Below, piece after piece: positions 1 through 12,699 of a stretch of 64,000 nucleotides of DNA; position 1 is the first letter of the stretch, and each line of letters starts with the position of its first letter. This DNA comes from Corbicula japonica (lineage: Eukaryota; Mollusca; Bivalvia; Venerida; Cyrenidae): contig JAZAYU010000265.1 in the NCBI GenBank assembly GCA_038501625.1, positions 452,001-516,000 on the forward strand. Direction: 5' to 3'. The position numbers and the translations under genes were made by a program. The notes below the pieces were generated by a model, which saw only the letters and a list, made by a program, of their open reading frames with translations, ran no database searches and was not told the origin of the DNA.

Positions 1-1420
1 TCGATCTACTAACTATACGTTATCGAGGATTACATGTAGACGGTCATTTGACAGACAAATTAATTAATTAAATATGGTTTATCAGCAAAACAATTTACAA
101 AAAAAGATGTCGCCATGTTTTCTATAAAGTATTTGTCACTGAAAAACATGAATAATTTGCCTGTAGGATAAGCGAGAAATTTGAAAAAAAAGATTTTTGC
201 ATGATGCGTAAAAATAACAATATATAAAAAAACAACATTTATCTCAAAGAGAAAAAAAATAATAATAATATTTAATAATAAGGTAATAAGGAAAACAGTT
301 TCCCAGGAGAAATAAATATTTTCTATCAACCACTTTTGTCATTAATGGCTCTTTTTATTAGAAGAAAACGAGATAAATCGGTAATTCACACTAATTAAAG
401 GGAGGTAATGCAGACGTGCAATGTGCAGCGCAAATCGCCTTAATTGCTGATAAGCCCATCTTTTAATTGCCATTAAGACTATGGCGATATTGTAATATAC
501 ATTTAATGGCAATGTAAAATTGATAAGGTCGTTTGACTCCCGGGTTTACTAATTTCATCATCTGCTCTTTCGACGGAGGCAGTTTCTTAAACACTTCAGC
601 AATGTTCTTACTACACCGATCATATTATATTAATTTCTCAAAACAGAAAGGAACCTACAATAAACTAAACTAATTTGTAGTTGTCATTTGCTTTTAACAA
701 TGCGGTAATATTTGTTGGCAGGATTTAAGTATGTAACTGCTTTCGTAGCAATTCCACCCCACACACCTTGACCATCTTGAAAGGCGATGTGTTTTTTATG
801 ATACAATACTGCTTTGAATTTTGGTTTACTTGATTTATTCGATTTATCATTTTGGTTTTTGCTTAGGGACACATTTTTATTTTGACCTTTGGATCAAATC
901 TTTGTAACGTTGAAGGTTACGTACTTCAAAACTGATATTTTAACAAACGTAATAAGTAAAATAATTCTCTATTTTACCTTCTATCTAAATGACTTCCGAA
1001 AATCAAAGACAGTTTATTTGTATAAACTTGCGAATCCTGTCATAAATTCTAACGAACATTGAAATAAAGAAGTGCGAAATCTAAAATAAATCTGAAAGTA
1101 AATTGCGAATAAACAGCGGAGAACCGGTTGGTGTGAAAACTGATTTATTTCAACCCCCCTTCAGGAAGGGAAAAGAGGGTACAGTTAGCGTTAATGACCC
1201 GGTGAAGTGTTGGTTAACGTAGTTTATGTTTCCGGCTGGTAATGGACTCTAAAGATTGGGCACCCGACCTGTTTAGTACACGAGGTCAGTCAGTGCCCTA
1301 TAATGATTTGACAGATAAAACTGTGCATGTAATTGCCTTTGTAAGTGTTGCTGTGTTTTTATGCAGTTGTTATTGATGTTTGTATTGTAGAATGCACTAC
1401 ATAGCCTATTAACGCAGTGG
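1..1420. other. AT-rich stretch without a recognised gene
   Basis: No exon with convincing splice sites and no known domain was seen. A short minus-strand open frame at 684-872 can only begin at GTG and has no clear acceptor, so it is not called. Around 420-520 several TAATTG/CATTAA-type homeodomain-like cores and a GATAAG core lie close together in slightly less AT-rich sequence. This could be an enhancer, but that is speculation. Confidence 0.5.
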
Positions 1421-1421
1421 A

Positions 1422-1555
<134 letters not shown>

Positions 1556-1733
1556 TACAATTATTGTTTCATTTCATTTTTAATAAGTGATGGCTCCTTA
1601 AATTGGTTTTATGAATTTCAGCACATGAAGCTCTTAAACTATTTTAAAACTAGTTTAACTAGTAAAATGTCATATTTTTATGTAGATGATTGATTTAGAC
1701 AAATTTGCAAGCTCATTTACATAGACAAATGCT

Positions 1734-1734
<1 letters not shown>

Positions 1735-1793
<59 letters not shown>
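1735..1793 (+). repeat. (AAT)n microsatellite
   Basis: About 19 perfect AAT/TAA triplets in AT-rich DNA. Confidence 0.97.
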
Positions 1794-2204
1794 GCATGAT
1801 TCTAAATTATATAATAAAACTTGAAATAGCATGCAAAAAATAAATATTTCAAAATAGTTAACCAGTTTTTTTTGAAGAATATATCTATTTCATAAAAACT
1901 AATACAGTTACACCTGCCTTAGCAGCCATCTGCATTCAGCAACCACCTGTCTTAAACAGCCAGTTTGAATATGTCATAAACTTACATTTTGTTCTAATGT
2001 TTTATCTGTCTTAAACAGCCACCTGTGTTAAGCAGCCACATTTTTGTTACTCCCTTGGGTGGCTGCTTAATGCAGGTTTGACTGACGTTCATAAAGATAG
2101 CAATTATGCTATATGCGTTTAAGTTTACATTGTCTTGGAATCGAATTACATTTTTTATAATAAAAGCGAAATCCTGTTTGTAAAATGTGTAATCAAAATA
2201 CTGC

Positions 2205-2280
2205 ATTTTCTTCTTCTTCTTCTTCTTCTTCTTATTATTATTATTATTATCATTATTATTATCAATAATAACAATATTAT
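2205..2280 (+). repeat. Compound (TTC)n-(TTA)n microsatellite
   Basis: A run of TTC triplets passes directly into TTA triplets, with later interruptions by ATC and AATAACA. Confidence 0.93.
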
Positions 2281-2289
2281 CATATTTGT

Positions 2290-5200
2290 TATATTGTTGA
2301 CAATACGAAGATGGAAAAACACCTGTTATTTTTATAAAATGTGTCGCGAATAAATCTCCCTCATTGGGAATCGGAAAAGTTGGCAGGTCTGTCTGTTAAT
2401 ATAAATGATTTGTGAAATATGAGAATTAACAATAATAATGCTATATACACAATAAATAACTACTAAGCACTTTATGAATCATAGCCCGAATGAAAACGAA
2501 TACACAAAAATCAATAAATCATTACAAATCACAACAATAACCTGTCACTCTTGACAACCAGACACCGGTTCTTTAATGAAGACTAACGGTCCACGTCTAA
2601 CCTTTGATGCCCAATAAATAACTCCACGGGGGCACCATTACTCTGTATAAATCTATCACTACAACCATGAGGGGTTTTGAGGAGCTATTGTCTTATCACA
2701 TTCGATGGAATTAATGTTCGCGTCTGCGATGTATTTCTCGTCACTGCACGAGATTTCACGAGATTTACTCGCTTCCGCCTTTGGAGGATGATTTTATACA
2801 TTTATTCAAATAAACAAATGTGATAGAAAGTTAAATCTAGTAAGTTGCTGATACATAGGCAGTAACGTGAAAAACAAGTATATTTGAATATGTTTTATCA
2901 GAAAGAAAAGATTTACAAATTAAATATCGACGTGATGAGTATTGATCATTGGAAGATTTTTGTTCGACCCCCATCTGCCACTATATCAAACAAAGAATGC
3001 CGTGACTGTCTAGTTATCCGAAATTATTACCACATAATTATACATTTGATTAATGATTGATGGTTGTACACTACAAATAATTGGATATTATTTTAAAATT
3101 GAGCGGTATTAAGCCTGTACGTTAAAACCATATAAACAAGTATAGGGTGGTAAATCGCGCATTTCAATCAATGTATCATTTTTAATAAAAAAAAAAAACT
3201 TTGTTTTATGGATAAGTAGACAGTCATGTGACACTCAGGCTCTGTTTATTTTACCATGAATGATTCTATGTCAGATTTTGGCGAAATTAATATATTTCCA
3301 GTGATCAATACTCGTCCAGAACATAATTTTGATGACATCAGATTTGTAAAACATTCTGCTGATGAAAAATATTTAAATTAACTTCTCTGTCACGTGACTG
3401 TCACGTTATCTATATCGTACTATAGTATTAAAATTAAAAACAAATACGACCAGTTTACCATGAGCAAGAAGTCACTCGTGACTAAGCAATGCAGAAATTA
3501 CGAACAAGATCGGTATTTGTGTCTCGCCTCAGTAAATATCCCTTCTAATTAGCATAAGTTCAAGAACAAATTTGCACAGAACAGGAAGTCTGGTTTGGGC
3601 ACCAACTGGCACGGCGCCATTACCGTTAGTCCTTCCTGTATTATCTCATACATTTTTATTTACTGATAAGCTTTTCGTCTTCTCTAACTGACTTCAGAAA
3701 TGCCGCGGAATCGCACTCTTCTACTTTTTAAATTATTAACTAGCTATTAAAACAAAAATCAACAACAACTACCAGGGTCGGGTCGGATGCAAGATTTCCA
3801 CAAAGAGGGTTCGTTTGTGGCAGTGTCGTGGTAGTTACATGATAATTTCAAACTTTCTGACAATAATTCCCGTGGAAATTAAGGTAGATGAATGGATGAT
3901 GTTCACCCGGTGTAGACGCCAAAAATTAAATATTGTCCAAATCCTCCCCGAAAATAAAAAAGTACTTTACTGTAACAAATATTTTTATGGGTCTACGCTC
4001 GTAAGAGTAGTTTTCACTGTTGATAGGAAGCACCGGTTAAGTTTCAATAAAATTGAATTAAAACGTCTTGCGTTGTCACAATGAGATGGGGAGAGAGCAA
4101 CCGGTCTTTTGTTTGCGTGTCCGTCTATCTTTTTATATTTTAAATTATTAACTTTGATATATGAAGTTATGTCATCATAATTGATCGTGCTTGTACGTAA
4201 TCAGTCAGAGATACATGTACATAGTTTAGAGAAACCGTTCTCGTCCAAGACCAGATAGGTCGTCTGATCAGGACCTACACTGATCGCTTTCAGATTCATA
4301 AGGTTATTTCTGATCAAGAAGCGACCGATTTAGATCCAGATCAGATGCACCGGCTGGATCTACAATGGCCGCACATTTAAAAATGTATTTATGGCGTATA
4401 AGTTTAGATCCAGATCAGATGGCATGGATGCCCCAACAGATCTGGCTCTACACTGTTCTCACAGGCTATAAAACCTGTAAAAATAGAGTAAAGGGTTATT
4501 CTAAATAGTCGCTTGACTGTGGTGCAGGAAAAGCAAATAAAATATTTTATATTTCTGATAGAAAGAAATATGTTTGATCTGATCTGAGGCTAATTTTTGG
4601 ATTTGACACGAAAAGAGAAAGTGAAATTTTAGATAGTTCACACTTCAAAAAATGACAAACACGATAATAAAACATTTGAAATTTGCAAAATAAACAAGAT
4701 AATAGCTTCCTGGCGACCTCAGCTACTTGACGCAGAGTCTTAAACCGAATTATGATATTACTATCATGTTTATTTTGCTACCGATTCCCAAACGGCCAAT
4801 GGCCCTACCTTGTTTTATTTTAATTTGAAATGCTATGAAAATATTGAAGTGCGGAAAAATGGCTCCGTTGTATTTTAGGCGCTCACAATGTTGATATTCA
4901 TGTCTACTTATTCTTTTTAATTTCTTACAAAATCTGTGTTTTTCTTATTCGCATGGAATGGGCAACGTTACGGGGTCTTCCGGAAATTGACGTTCTTTGA
5001 AATGACGTCATTATGTTGAGCAGACGACATTGCTTATTTTGCTCTTCGCGGAAAAAATATTTTAAAGTCAAAATAAGTAACAATATCCTTGATAAATTTT
5101 GAGGAAATAAAAAATAATTTTGAACTCATTCCAAAAGTAAAAAAAAATATATCAAAAATAATCACCGACCGAATACACGTTTTACCGTGACCTGTTTTAA

Positions 5201-5520
5201 ATCATTAAAAGTGGAATATATACTGAAATAAAACAGTGTAGCAGTGATTTTATTCATAATTGTAGCGCTTTTGCAGAGAAATGAATTTGTAGCAGTAAAA
5301 CAGTGAATAGTCATTAAAGCAGTGGGGCAACGAAATAAACATTTGCTTGTGAAAATTTGTATGGCAGGGTAGCAGTGATTGTGTTTCACAGCGGTACAAG
5401 TTTTTCACTGGTACATGTCTATTGTACTGACTACTACTTGAAACTTCACTGTATTTCATTATTTTTTTCATGCAACACTGCTTTTTTCATTTCTACATTT
5501 GATTTACATATCATGCTCAC
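2290..5520. other. Intergenic stretch with dispersed-repeat pieces
   Basis: No gene recognised. Position 3780-3900 resembles 17018-17170 and 18740-18990 in this window (shared core around gtagttacatgataattt). Position 4215-4500 carries the 'gatccagatcagat / gatctacactg' words also found at 15600-15780 and 18820-18890. Position 4940-5160 shares 'gttgagcagacga' and nearby tgacgtca-like words with the inverted-repeat element at 35235-35482. The stretch is therefore largely old mobile-element debris. Confidence 0.55.
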
Positions 5521-5602
5521 AGTTTTACCCTACTGTTGACGCAGTCGTCGCAATGGTAATCCTGCTCAGTACGAGAGGAACCGCAGGTTCAGACATTTGG
5601 TA
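5521..5602 (+). pseudogene. 28S rRNA fragment with sarcin-ricin loop
   Basis: About 82 bases match the universally conserved 3' part of large-subunit rRNA (domain VI): agttttaccctactg, then atggtaatcctgctcagt, then the sarcin-ricin loop core agtacgagagga (5568-5579), then ccgcaggttcagacatttgg. The part between the first two blocks is diverged. Flanks on both sides are not rRNA, so this is an isolated fragment and not an rDNA unit. It may be the head of a 28S-derived SINE or an rDNA piece captured during repair. The match to rRNA is seen directly; the origin is inference. Confidence 0.85.
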
Positions 5603-5626
5603 CTTATTTCTTACAAATTTCATCTA

Positions 5627-6010
5627 CTGCTAACTTCAAAATTCAATGCGCTATTCTTAGATTCAAACTGTTTTGTGCTGTTCTCTTAAATTCTCACTGC
5701 TCTATACACTATTGTTAGCTTCAAACTGCTTTGTGCTGTTCTGCTAAATTCTCTCTGCTCTATACGCTATTGTTAGCTTCAAACTGCTTGGTGCTGTTCT
5801 GCTAAATTCTCACTGCTCATACCATATTGTAAGCTTACAACTGCTTTGTGCTCTACTGCTAACGTCTTAAAGCTCTGTGCTATACTGCTAAATTCTCACT
5901 GTTCTGATATATACGCTATTGCCAACTTCTAACTGCTTTATCCTCTACTGATAACTTCTTATTTCCATGTGCTCTTCTGCTACTTTCTCTCACTGCTCTA
6001 ATGCTAACTT
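5627..6010 (+). repeat. 58-bp minisatellite next to the rRNA fragment
   Basis: About six diverged tandem copies of a unit near 58 bp. It contains 'cttcaaactgctttgtgctg', 'ttctgctaaattctcactgc' and 'tctatacgctattgttag'. Copies are clearest at 5664-5850 and decay towards 6010. The array begins some 25 bases after the 28S fragment. Confidence 0.8.
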
Positions 6011-7489
6011 CTCACTGCACACTGTTCATTACTTTTCTATTAACTTTTGCAGAAGTATTATCTCAATAATCCACTGTTAACTTCACATACATATATTTCA
6101 CTCAAAGTCGTGAATTTAATCATTCACTTTTACGTTTTGAAAATTAATGATCAGTTTATTAGATTAGAATTTAAATAAGTTAAATGCCCAATATTGTGTT
6201 TAAAGTTAACAAAAATTGATTTTTTAAATTTACTTTTGTACACATAATCTAAGAATTCTTATGTTTTTTCTGAAAGTGAAAAATCAAAGCACTGAAAGTA
6301 CTATAGGTAGGGATAAACACCGGATTTGCACGTACTACACGTTACTCTGTCCACACTTTACAGGAATAATTGGTTGACAAAACGTCTAATAACAATGTTA
6401 ATTAACTTTAAAAGTCAATGAGCTTGAAAAGATTGGAAAGTGCTTGTAATGCGTATTTGAAAATAATAAGTAGGTCTTTCAGCCTCACTATTTTGAATCA
6501 ATAATGAAAAACACTGCGATTTTACGGCCTTAGATGGTGTTGTTTGCAACGACATGTACAGTAATAAGATTCATAATTGTCAAAATAAATGTCCAATTCG
6601 TATCATAAATAACTTGAACTTTCATTATTTTTGATACCTAATTCAACAGATTTTTAGAAAATGTTTTAAAGGTACATTCCACCTTAATTTTACTTTATTG
6701 ACAAGAAATAGTGTGTCCTAAATTCGGTTCCCTATACATCAGCTCGCATACCAAATACATTAAACCACCAAAAACATTAAAAACAAGGTTCAAACGTTTT
6801 CACACAAGTAACTTCTCGTTTTAGTGTCTGGCGTGTCTCTCGCTTTCGCCCGTTAGGCTCATTTATGGGTACTTGAGTAACCCAGGTAAACAAATTTCAA
6901 TTGTAACATCAACAACTAAAATACCAACTAAATGTTACTGCAGGATTAAGGGACTTCTTAGGATTTTGCTACTTTGTACTAAATTTTGTTCAAATTTACT
7001 CCGTTGTTTCAAACAAGATACCTCACTTAACTCTGTTGACCCATTGTTTTAGTGGTAATCAATTCACTTAGTATGTAAACAGTGGTATTTACAGGGGAAC
7101 TGAATTGGTAAATATATATTGTCTGTAAAATTACCTCTTTGGCTCCAGGTATTATGTTTGTAGTGTCTTTACTCACTTTTTACTTAGCATGAGTAAACTG
7201 GAGTAAAAGGTATCAGGTATTTGTGAGATATCTCCGCCCTCGAAACTTATGAAGAATGTCTTTTGAACTGTTAATTTTATGACAAACGTCAAACATGTTG
7301 AAACCGTGTGCTACTAAAGAAAGCAGAAATAAAATGGGTTCCTTTCGACAACGGAGGTGGGGGAAAGTGTGTTTTTTTCGATGTTCGGAAAATTACACGG
7401 TTTCTATTCATGTTTTACATTGTCTTCAATAGTTTAGAGCGTAAATCGTATTTATTCATTTTGGCTTCATATCATAATATGCGATGCAT

Positions 7490-7875
7490 TTAAGGTATTG
7501 CGCCTTTCGCCATTGATTTGCCATAGACAAAAAAAAAATATATCTCAAACGGCACAATGCAGTTCCACCAAACTTTGCAACAACAACTGTTATTATTAAA
7601 TGTTTATCTTATATACGCTAAGAAAAGTTAGAACAGTACAGAAAAATAGTTAGACCCCAACAAACCTAAAATTCCCGACAGCCTGATCAGGGCCTAAAGC
7701 ATGCGCAGGCTAATCTGGGTCCACACATTTCGGCATTTAGTTGGAGAAGCATTCTTAACGTATCTATAGAAATGTTTAAAGGCAGAGATTTGTAAACATT
7801 GTGCCGTTTGAAAGATTTTTTACATTTTTATCTTTTGTCTATGGCAAAGCAATGGCGAGGTGCGCAATACCTTAA
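7490..7875. mobile_element. MITE with ~70-bp TIRs and TTAA target duplication
   Basis: Inverted repeats begin ggtattgcgc at 7494 and end gcgcaatacc at 7871. They extend about 70 bp inward through 'gccatagacaaaa' and 'caaacggcacaatg'. The element is flanked on both sides by TTAA (7490-7493, 7872-7875). No transposase ORF is present. TTAA duplication is known for piggyBac and some Kolobok-type transposons, so it is probably a non-autonomous member of one of these. Confidence 0.85.
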
Positions 7876-8137
7876 TAGTGGTATTTTTTAGAAAACGGAT
7901 CTTTCGATTATTTAACGTGAACGCATTCCCTAAAAGATTAATACTTGTTAAACTTATTTCGCTATCTAAAATAAAACCATTTAATGATTTTTTTTGCCTT
8001 ACTGTTAACGATTTTGCAGCTATTTAAATGGCACAAATCTCTACCATTAAAATTTTCTATAGATGAGTTAAGAATGCTTCTCCAACTAAATGCCGAAAAG
8101 TGTGGACCCAGATTAGCCTGCGCATGCTTTAGGCCCT
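7680..8137. repeat. Inverted pair of a dispersed repeat
   Basis: The stretch at 7683-7775 (cctgatcagggcctaaagc ... ttggagaagcattcttaac) recurs in reverse complement at 8045-8135. The left copy lies inside the TTAA element; the right copy abuts the palindromic MITE at 8139. Related fragments occur near 8288-8335 and 17340-17400. Confidence 0.75.
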
Positions 8138-8138
8138 G

Positions 8139-8285
8139 TGCCCAAGGTTATAAAACTGAGCATGGAGACCAGTCAAGCATCTCAAGCATCTGATTGGCTG
8201 AAATGGCGACCAGTCGCCATTTCAGCCAATCAGATGCTTGAGATTTGAGACTGGTTTCCAATCTCAGCTGTATAACCTTCAACCC
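8139..8285. mobile_element. Palindromic MITE, copy 1
   Basis: Near-perfect palindrome of about 147 bp. Ends resemble gcccaaggttataaaactgag. The centre is GATTGGCTGAAATGGCGAC followed by its inverse. No ORF. This family has at least nine more copies in the window (see findings). Confidence 0.9.
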
Positions 8286-8344
8286 TGGTCAGGCTCAGGA
8301 TGCGCAGACTGATATTGGTCTGCAGTGGTCGCAATAAACAAATT

Positions 8345-11300
8345 ATTTTAATGGTTTATGTATGACCTTTTGAAGTTGTAAATAAAATATACATTAAAGT
8401 AGAACTATTTCGAAAATGCACGAAATTATTCACGTGGTAATCGGTTATTCAGAGCCAGAACCTATACTCCCAGTTAAGATTGACCATGCTAATGCATTAG
8501 ATTTAAAGGATCGAGAACAAATAAAAACCCAAGAACGGCAACTACTTCAACTCAGCATTTTTGGGTTTGTTTTTTCTTTATGTTTTACCAGCTAGCATTA
8601 AAATTGTACTTGTACCAGTTTTTCAGTTGTTTTCTTTCTATTTAAACCACTGCAAGTAGAGTGTCAATGAAAATTTATTTATGATAAAGGGTTCTTCAAC
8701 TCTCGACAGAGGTCCCAATAAAAATTGATTTTACGACATCTTTAATTTTACGACATCTCCATGCATGACTTATTTATGGCAAATCTTAAAAAGACCTTGT
8801 AGAATCTTGTTGACGAGCTTTTTCGGAATGCTTACTTATTTATTTTCAAGTTTATGACTGTCCGTTTTCGGTTAGTCAAGATATTTTATTTGAATGAATT
8901 GCGATAAGTAAAAGTACTTATTTTCCAAGGGCTATAAATTAATATGAATATGAAATGAAGAGTGGGCTTAAAAAGATAATGTAATGGGAGAATTCCTTGT
9001 TCAAATATACTTTTAATTTTAATATAATGGAGTCGTAAAACTACTGTTTACTCTGATATTGAACTCCGAAGTCAAGAGAACTTCTGAAGAAGTGCGGCCA
9101 TTATATCGGGTTTTTACATATAATATATGGCGGGCTGAACAATTTTATTTATCGGTAATTGCAATATAATCTACTTCTAGAAATTGATGTCAGTGCTTCA
9201 AAATATCTTAAAGCATGTTGAGAGTGTACGCAAAAAATATGGTTTAAGATTTACATGAATGAACGAGACTTTAAAAAAATCTATAAATTATTAATGCACA
9301 TAAAATTAATAAGACTTAACTTCGTGTCTTAATTGACAAAGTCTATATATTGGCCATTAGTTCTTGTTGATTCAACCCTATAGTGACACAGAATTTCCCT
9401 TCCCCAACTATCAAAGACAACTACAGCCGCAGTAGCAAGAGCAGCAGCAGCAACAACAACATGACTGCTCCAGAACCTATGTAGGAAGATGCAATTGGGA
9501 TATTTGGCGAGAATATGCTATAAAGTTATCCGTCGTGAAATTTGCTTGAAATCTAGCTAATTACAACCAATTTCCTTGATCTCCCTTACACATAGTAAAT
9601 AATTTACTGTGTAACACTCTAAAAAGTCATGCGGTACCATCAACAAAATTAGCCTTTTTATACGCCGACTTCCCCGTTTAAGGCTCGAATTACTGACCCG
9701 CCCCTTAATTAGCGGTGGATAACTCGACAAACTCTCTCCTACCGCCTTTTTGTCCGGTGATTTATTGAATCTGTGCGGTGAATCCGCTGTAACAAGGGGT
9801 AATACGGGTAATTCTATATCCATTGATCAAATAAAACGTTCTGAAAAGTGGCGATTTATTGTGATTGGATTATGTCTGTTAACATGGTTTATGTAGAGAT
9901 GCGATGGATCCTGATTCGTTGGCTATCAACGTTTTTGGTTAAAATTAAATTAAAATTATCCTAAACATAACTGCTAAAGGTAAGCCAGTAAATGTCAGCA
10001 AGTACAAGTCATTTGAAATACTGTCGGTGAACTTACAGTTTTGAGCATACAATTTCGTGGTTTTTCCGTTAGACACCATTTCAATGATTCTTAATTTCGT
10101 GGAACTCATTTCTGCGTTAAGTACACTCCCTAATTTTGTGGTGGCACATGAAATCCACGAAATTTCGTACACCACGAATATTTATGAAATTTCTGTACTT
10201 CGATTTCGTTACATAGTTACAAAGAACTACTCGACGTAAATTTACATAATAAAAGTATATGATCCTTTAAGGCTATAGACCACTAATTCAAATCCCATAG
10301 ACTTCCGCATTAGCACTTAATCAAATTCTGAATTAACTATTGGGTCAAGCACTTAAAACTTAAATAGAACCAACTTAAAGACACATTGAAATTCCACTTC
10401 CATCATAGCTTTTCGGCACTCTAGACAGGTGTGTATCACCCCGTCTGCGAAATATGTGTTTACAATCTTTCAGTATTACTTTTAAACGCGTAAAATTAAA
10501 AGTTTACCATTTTTCACAGTTATTTTCTGCAGCTTACCACACAAACCCTACATTTTCTCAAAATCAGGTTCTTTTAAAAATTTTAATTTTTATTTTGCTA
10601 CCAATCAACTGTGACTTCCTGTTAAATGGTTGTAAATTCCTAGCACAAAATTGTTTAAATGCCGGATCAACATAAAAAAGTGGTCTATAGCCTAAAAACG
10701 TATAAAACAGTTTTTTGTTGTTTTATTTCTCCTTGTATTTTTATGTGAATTTTATTAATGATATATCACCGAATTCGAAGTGTCACAATTGTTTTCTTCA
10801 ATTAATAGTGAACGTTATACCAGCGGGGCGGTCTATCCAAACCGACAGTTGACGGATGTCATCATTATTTCCGAGTATATGATAACACCGGGTTATCTTA
10901 TGAAAACAATAAAAACATATTATTTATGCCAATTTAGTATGATATATATCGAAGTTGTTAAACTGCTGGTGTCTGCTACTTTTCAGTGAGTTTATTCTAG
11001 TGCCGCAGTATAATTGCTATCTTGCTCGATAAATCTTAAGAAACAAATACTTAGTAGAAATGTTTGCTGATATTGCATTTCGTTTTGTATTCTTTTATTT
11101 TTGTTTTGTTTTGGAATAATTAATTTTACTAACTTTATTAAATCCACTATTGTCCCCCTTTTTAAAAAAAGTTAGTTAATGTATATATCCCTTAGGATAA
11201 TTGGAAGATGACTGTAACAAATTTAAATTAAAAACGGAGGGGTGGATCCAGCGGGGTCAAAATGATTTGCATAAGCCTCCATTATCGGGAAAAAAATGTT

Positions 11301-12480
11301 TGATTCTCATTGGGATGTTTGGCCAGAAAATAAGAAATTATCAGGTTAACCACCCTAAGACCCCCTTTTTGGAAATCTTCATCTAACCCTGAAAACAACA
11401 CCGCAAAAATCTCAACATAGTTATCTACTTAGAGCATATTAGTGAGATATGCAAAGTAAACCTAGTTTAACTCATAGTACGGTAAGTAATGCTTTGTAAC
11501 CTAAGCAAACTATATAAAATCAAAAATTGTTTTGTGTATCCCATAAGGTGGTCTTTTTAAAATTTCTAACGAAAGTTAATATCACAGAAGCAAGCCTCAG
11601 TTTAATCTAACGTAGGTGGCTAATTTTAAGACCATATTATTAGTGGTTTTTACTCATTATTACGGACGTAATGTCACATTTTCTTAACTGTTAACCCAAT
11701 AGTTTAATAAGTCAAACACATTCCTATGTTTTAACCACAAAAAGTCGTGATATTGGTGACGTAAATTTTTAACTCTTGTTTCCAATAGAAACCGTTTAAC
11801 TTTTACCTTTATTGGTATTCTAAATAAAATTATTTCCGAATCTAGTAAAAATTATAACATCTAAGTTTCAATGGAATCGAATTTCCTCTTTATTTCCTGT
11901 GTTGGGTTTTTAATACCATCAAGTTACCTAGACTTCATACGGGTATAAACTACTCCTTAGTGTCATGAGTCAATTTTCAAGTACCCGAAAGTTGTAAAAG
12001 TAAATAAATTTTGCTCTATCGCAATAGTAAACAGTCATAAATTCGGCAAACAAGAATAGTATGTAAATCCCACATCACGCTAATTATACGGATAATACCC
12101 CAATCGTGTGCGGAGCCGCATTGTAAACAAATCGGTGAAAGTTTATAAGACGGAGTCAATTTTCAATTTTCGTCACTCGGTATATTGTCTCTTTGATTGA
12201 AAAGTTGATTTTAATTGTCTTTGATGATAGGGCGCTGGTTATTCCATACCAACGGATATTAGTTTTTAATTTATTGTAGACGCGATTTCTGTTACTAATT
12301 TGGACAACATAATAACAAACAGTAAACGGTTATTTTAGTTTTATTTTGGGATTTTTGTTTGAAAGATTTGTTACCAAGAAATGCCGAAATCTTTCTTGGT
12401 TAGTCGTGGAGACCGAGTGAGATCCCCATGTAAGTAGTCTTATCAAATTATGTGTATTTATAACATACGTATTAATTAAT
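8345..12480. other. Intergenic stretch, no gene recognised
   Basis: Open frames here are short and lack domain signatures or paired splice sites. A dispersed repeat with 'ccacgaaatttcgtacaccacgaa' lies at about 10030-10215 and recurs at 14510-14660, 19560-19730 and 24905-25420. Position 12060-12190 is somewhat richer in GC with TAATTA and GATAA cores. No function can be assigned. Confidence 0.5.
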
Positions 12481-12500
12481 TAATAATTACGTGATTTTAT

Positions 12501-12599
<99 letters not shown>

Positions 12600-12665
12600 G
12601 TCTTCGTCATCATCATCAAGATCATCATCGTCTTCGTCATCATCATCAACATCATTATCGTCGTC
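12501..12665 (+). repeat. (ATC)n microsatellite
   Basis: About 33 perfect ATC triplets to 12599, followed by an interrupted tail with cgtcttcgtc blocks. It is the same repeat class as the GAT tract at 1422, on the opposite strand. Confidence 0.96.
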
Positions 12666-12699
12666 GTTTTCTTTCCCGTAATACATAGAAATTTTCCTT

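Noticed and set aside
684..872. Minus-strand ORF of 62 codons with a fairly natural composition
   Set aside because: Starts only at GTG, has no clear acceptor, and matches no family I know. It could still be a terminal exon, but support is too weak.
5521..5602. Functional rDNA unit
   Set aside because: Only about 82 bases match; flanks are unrelated.
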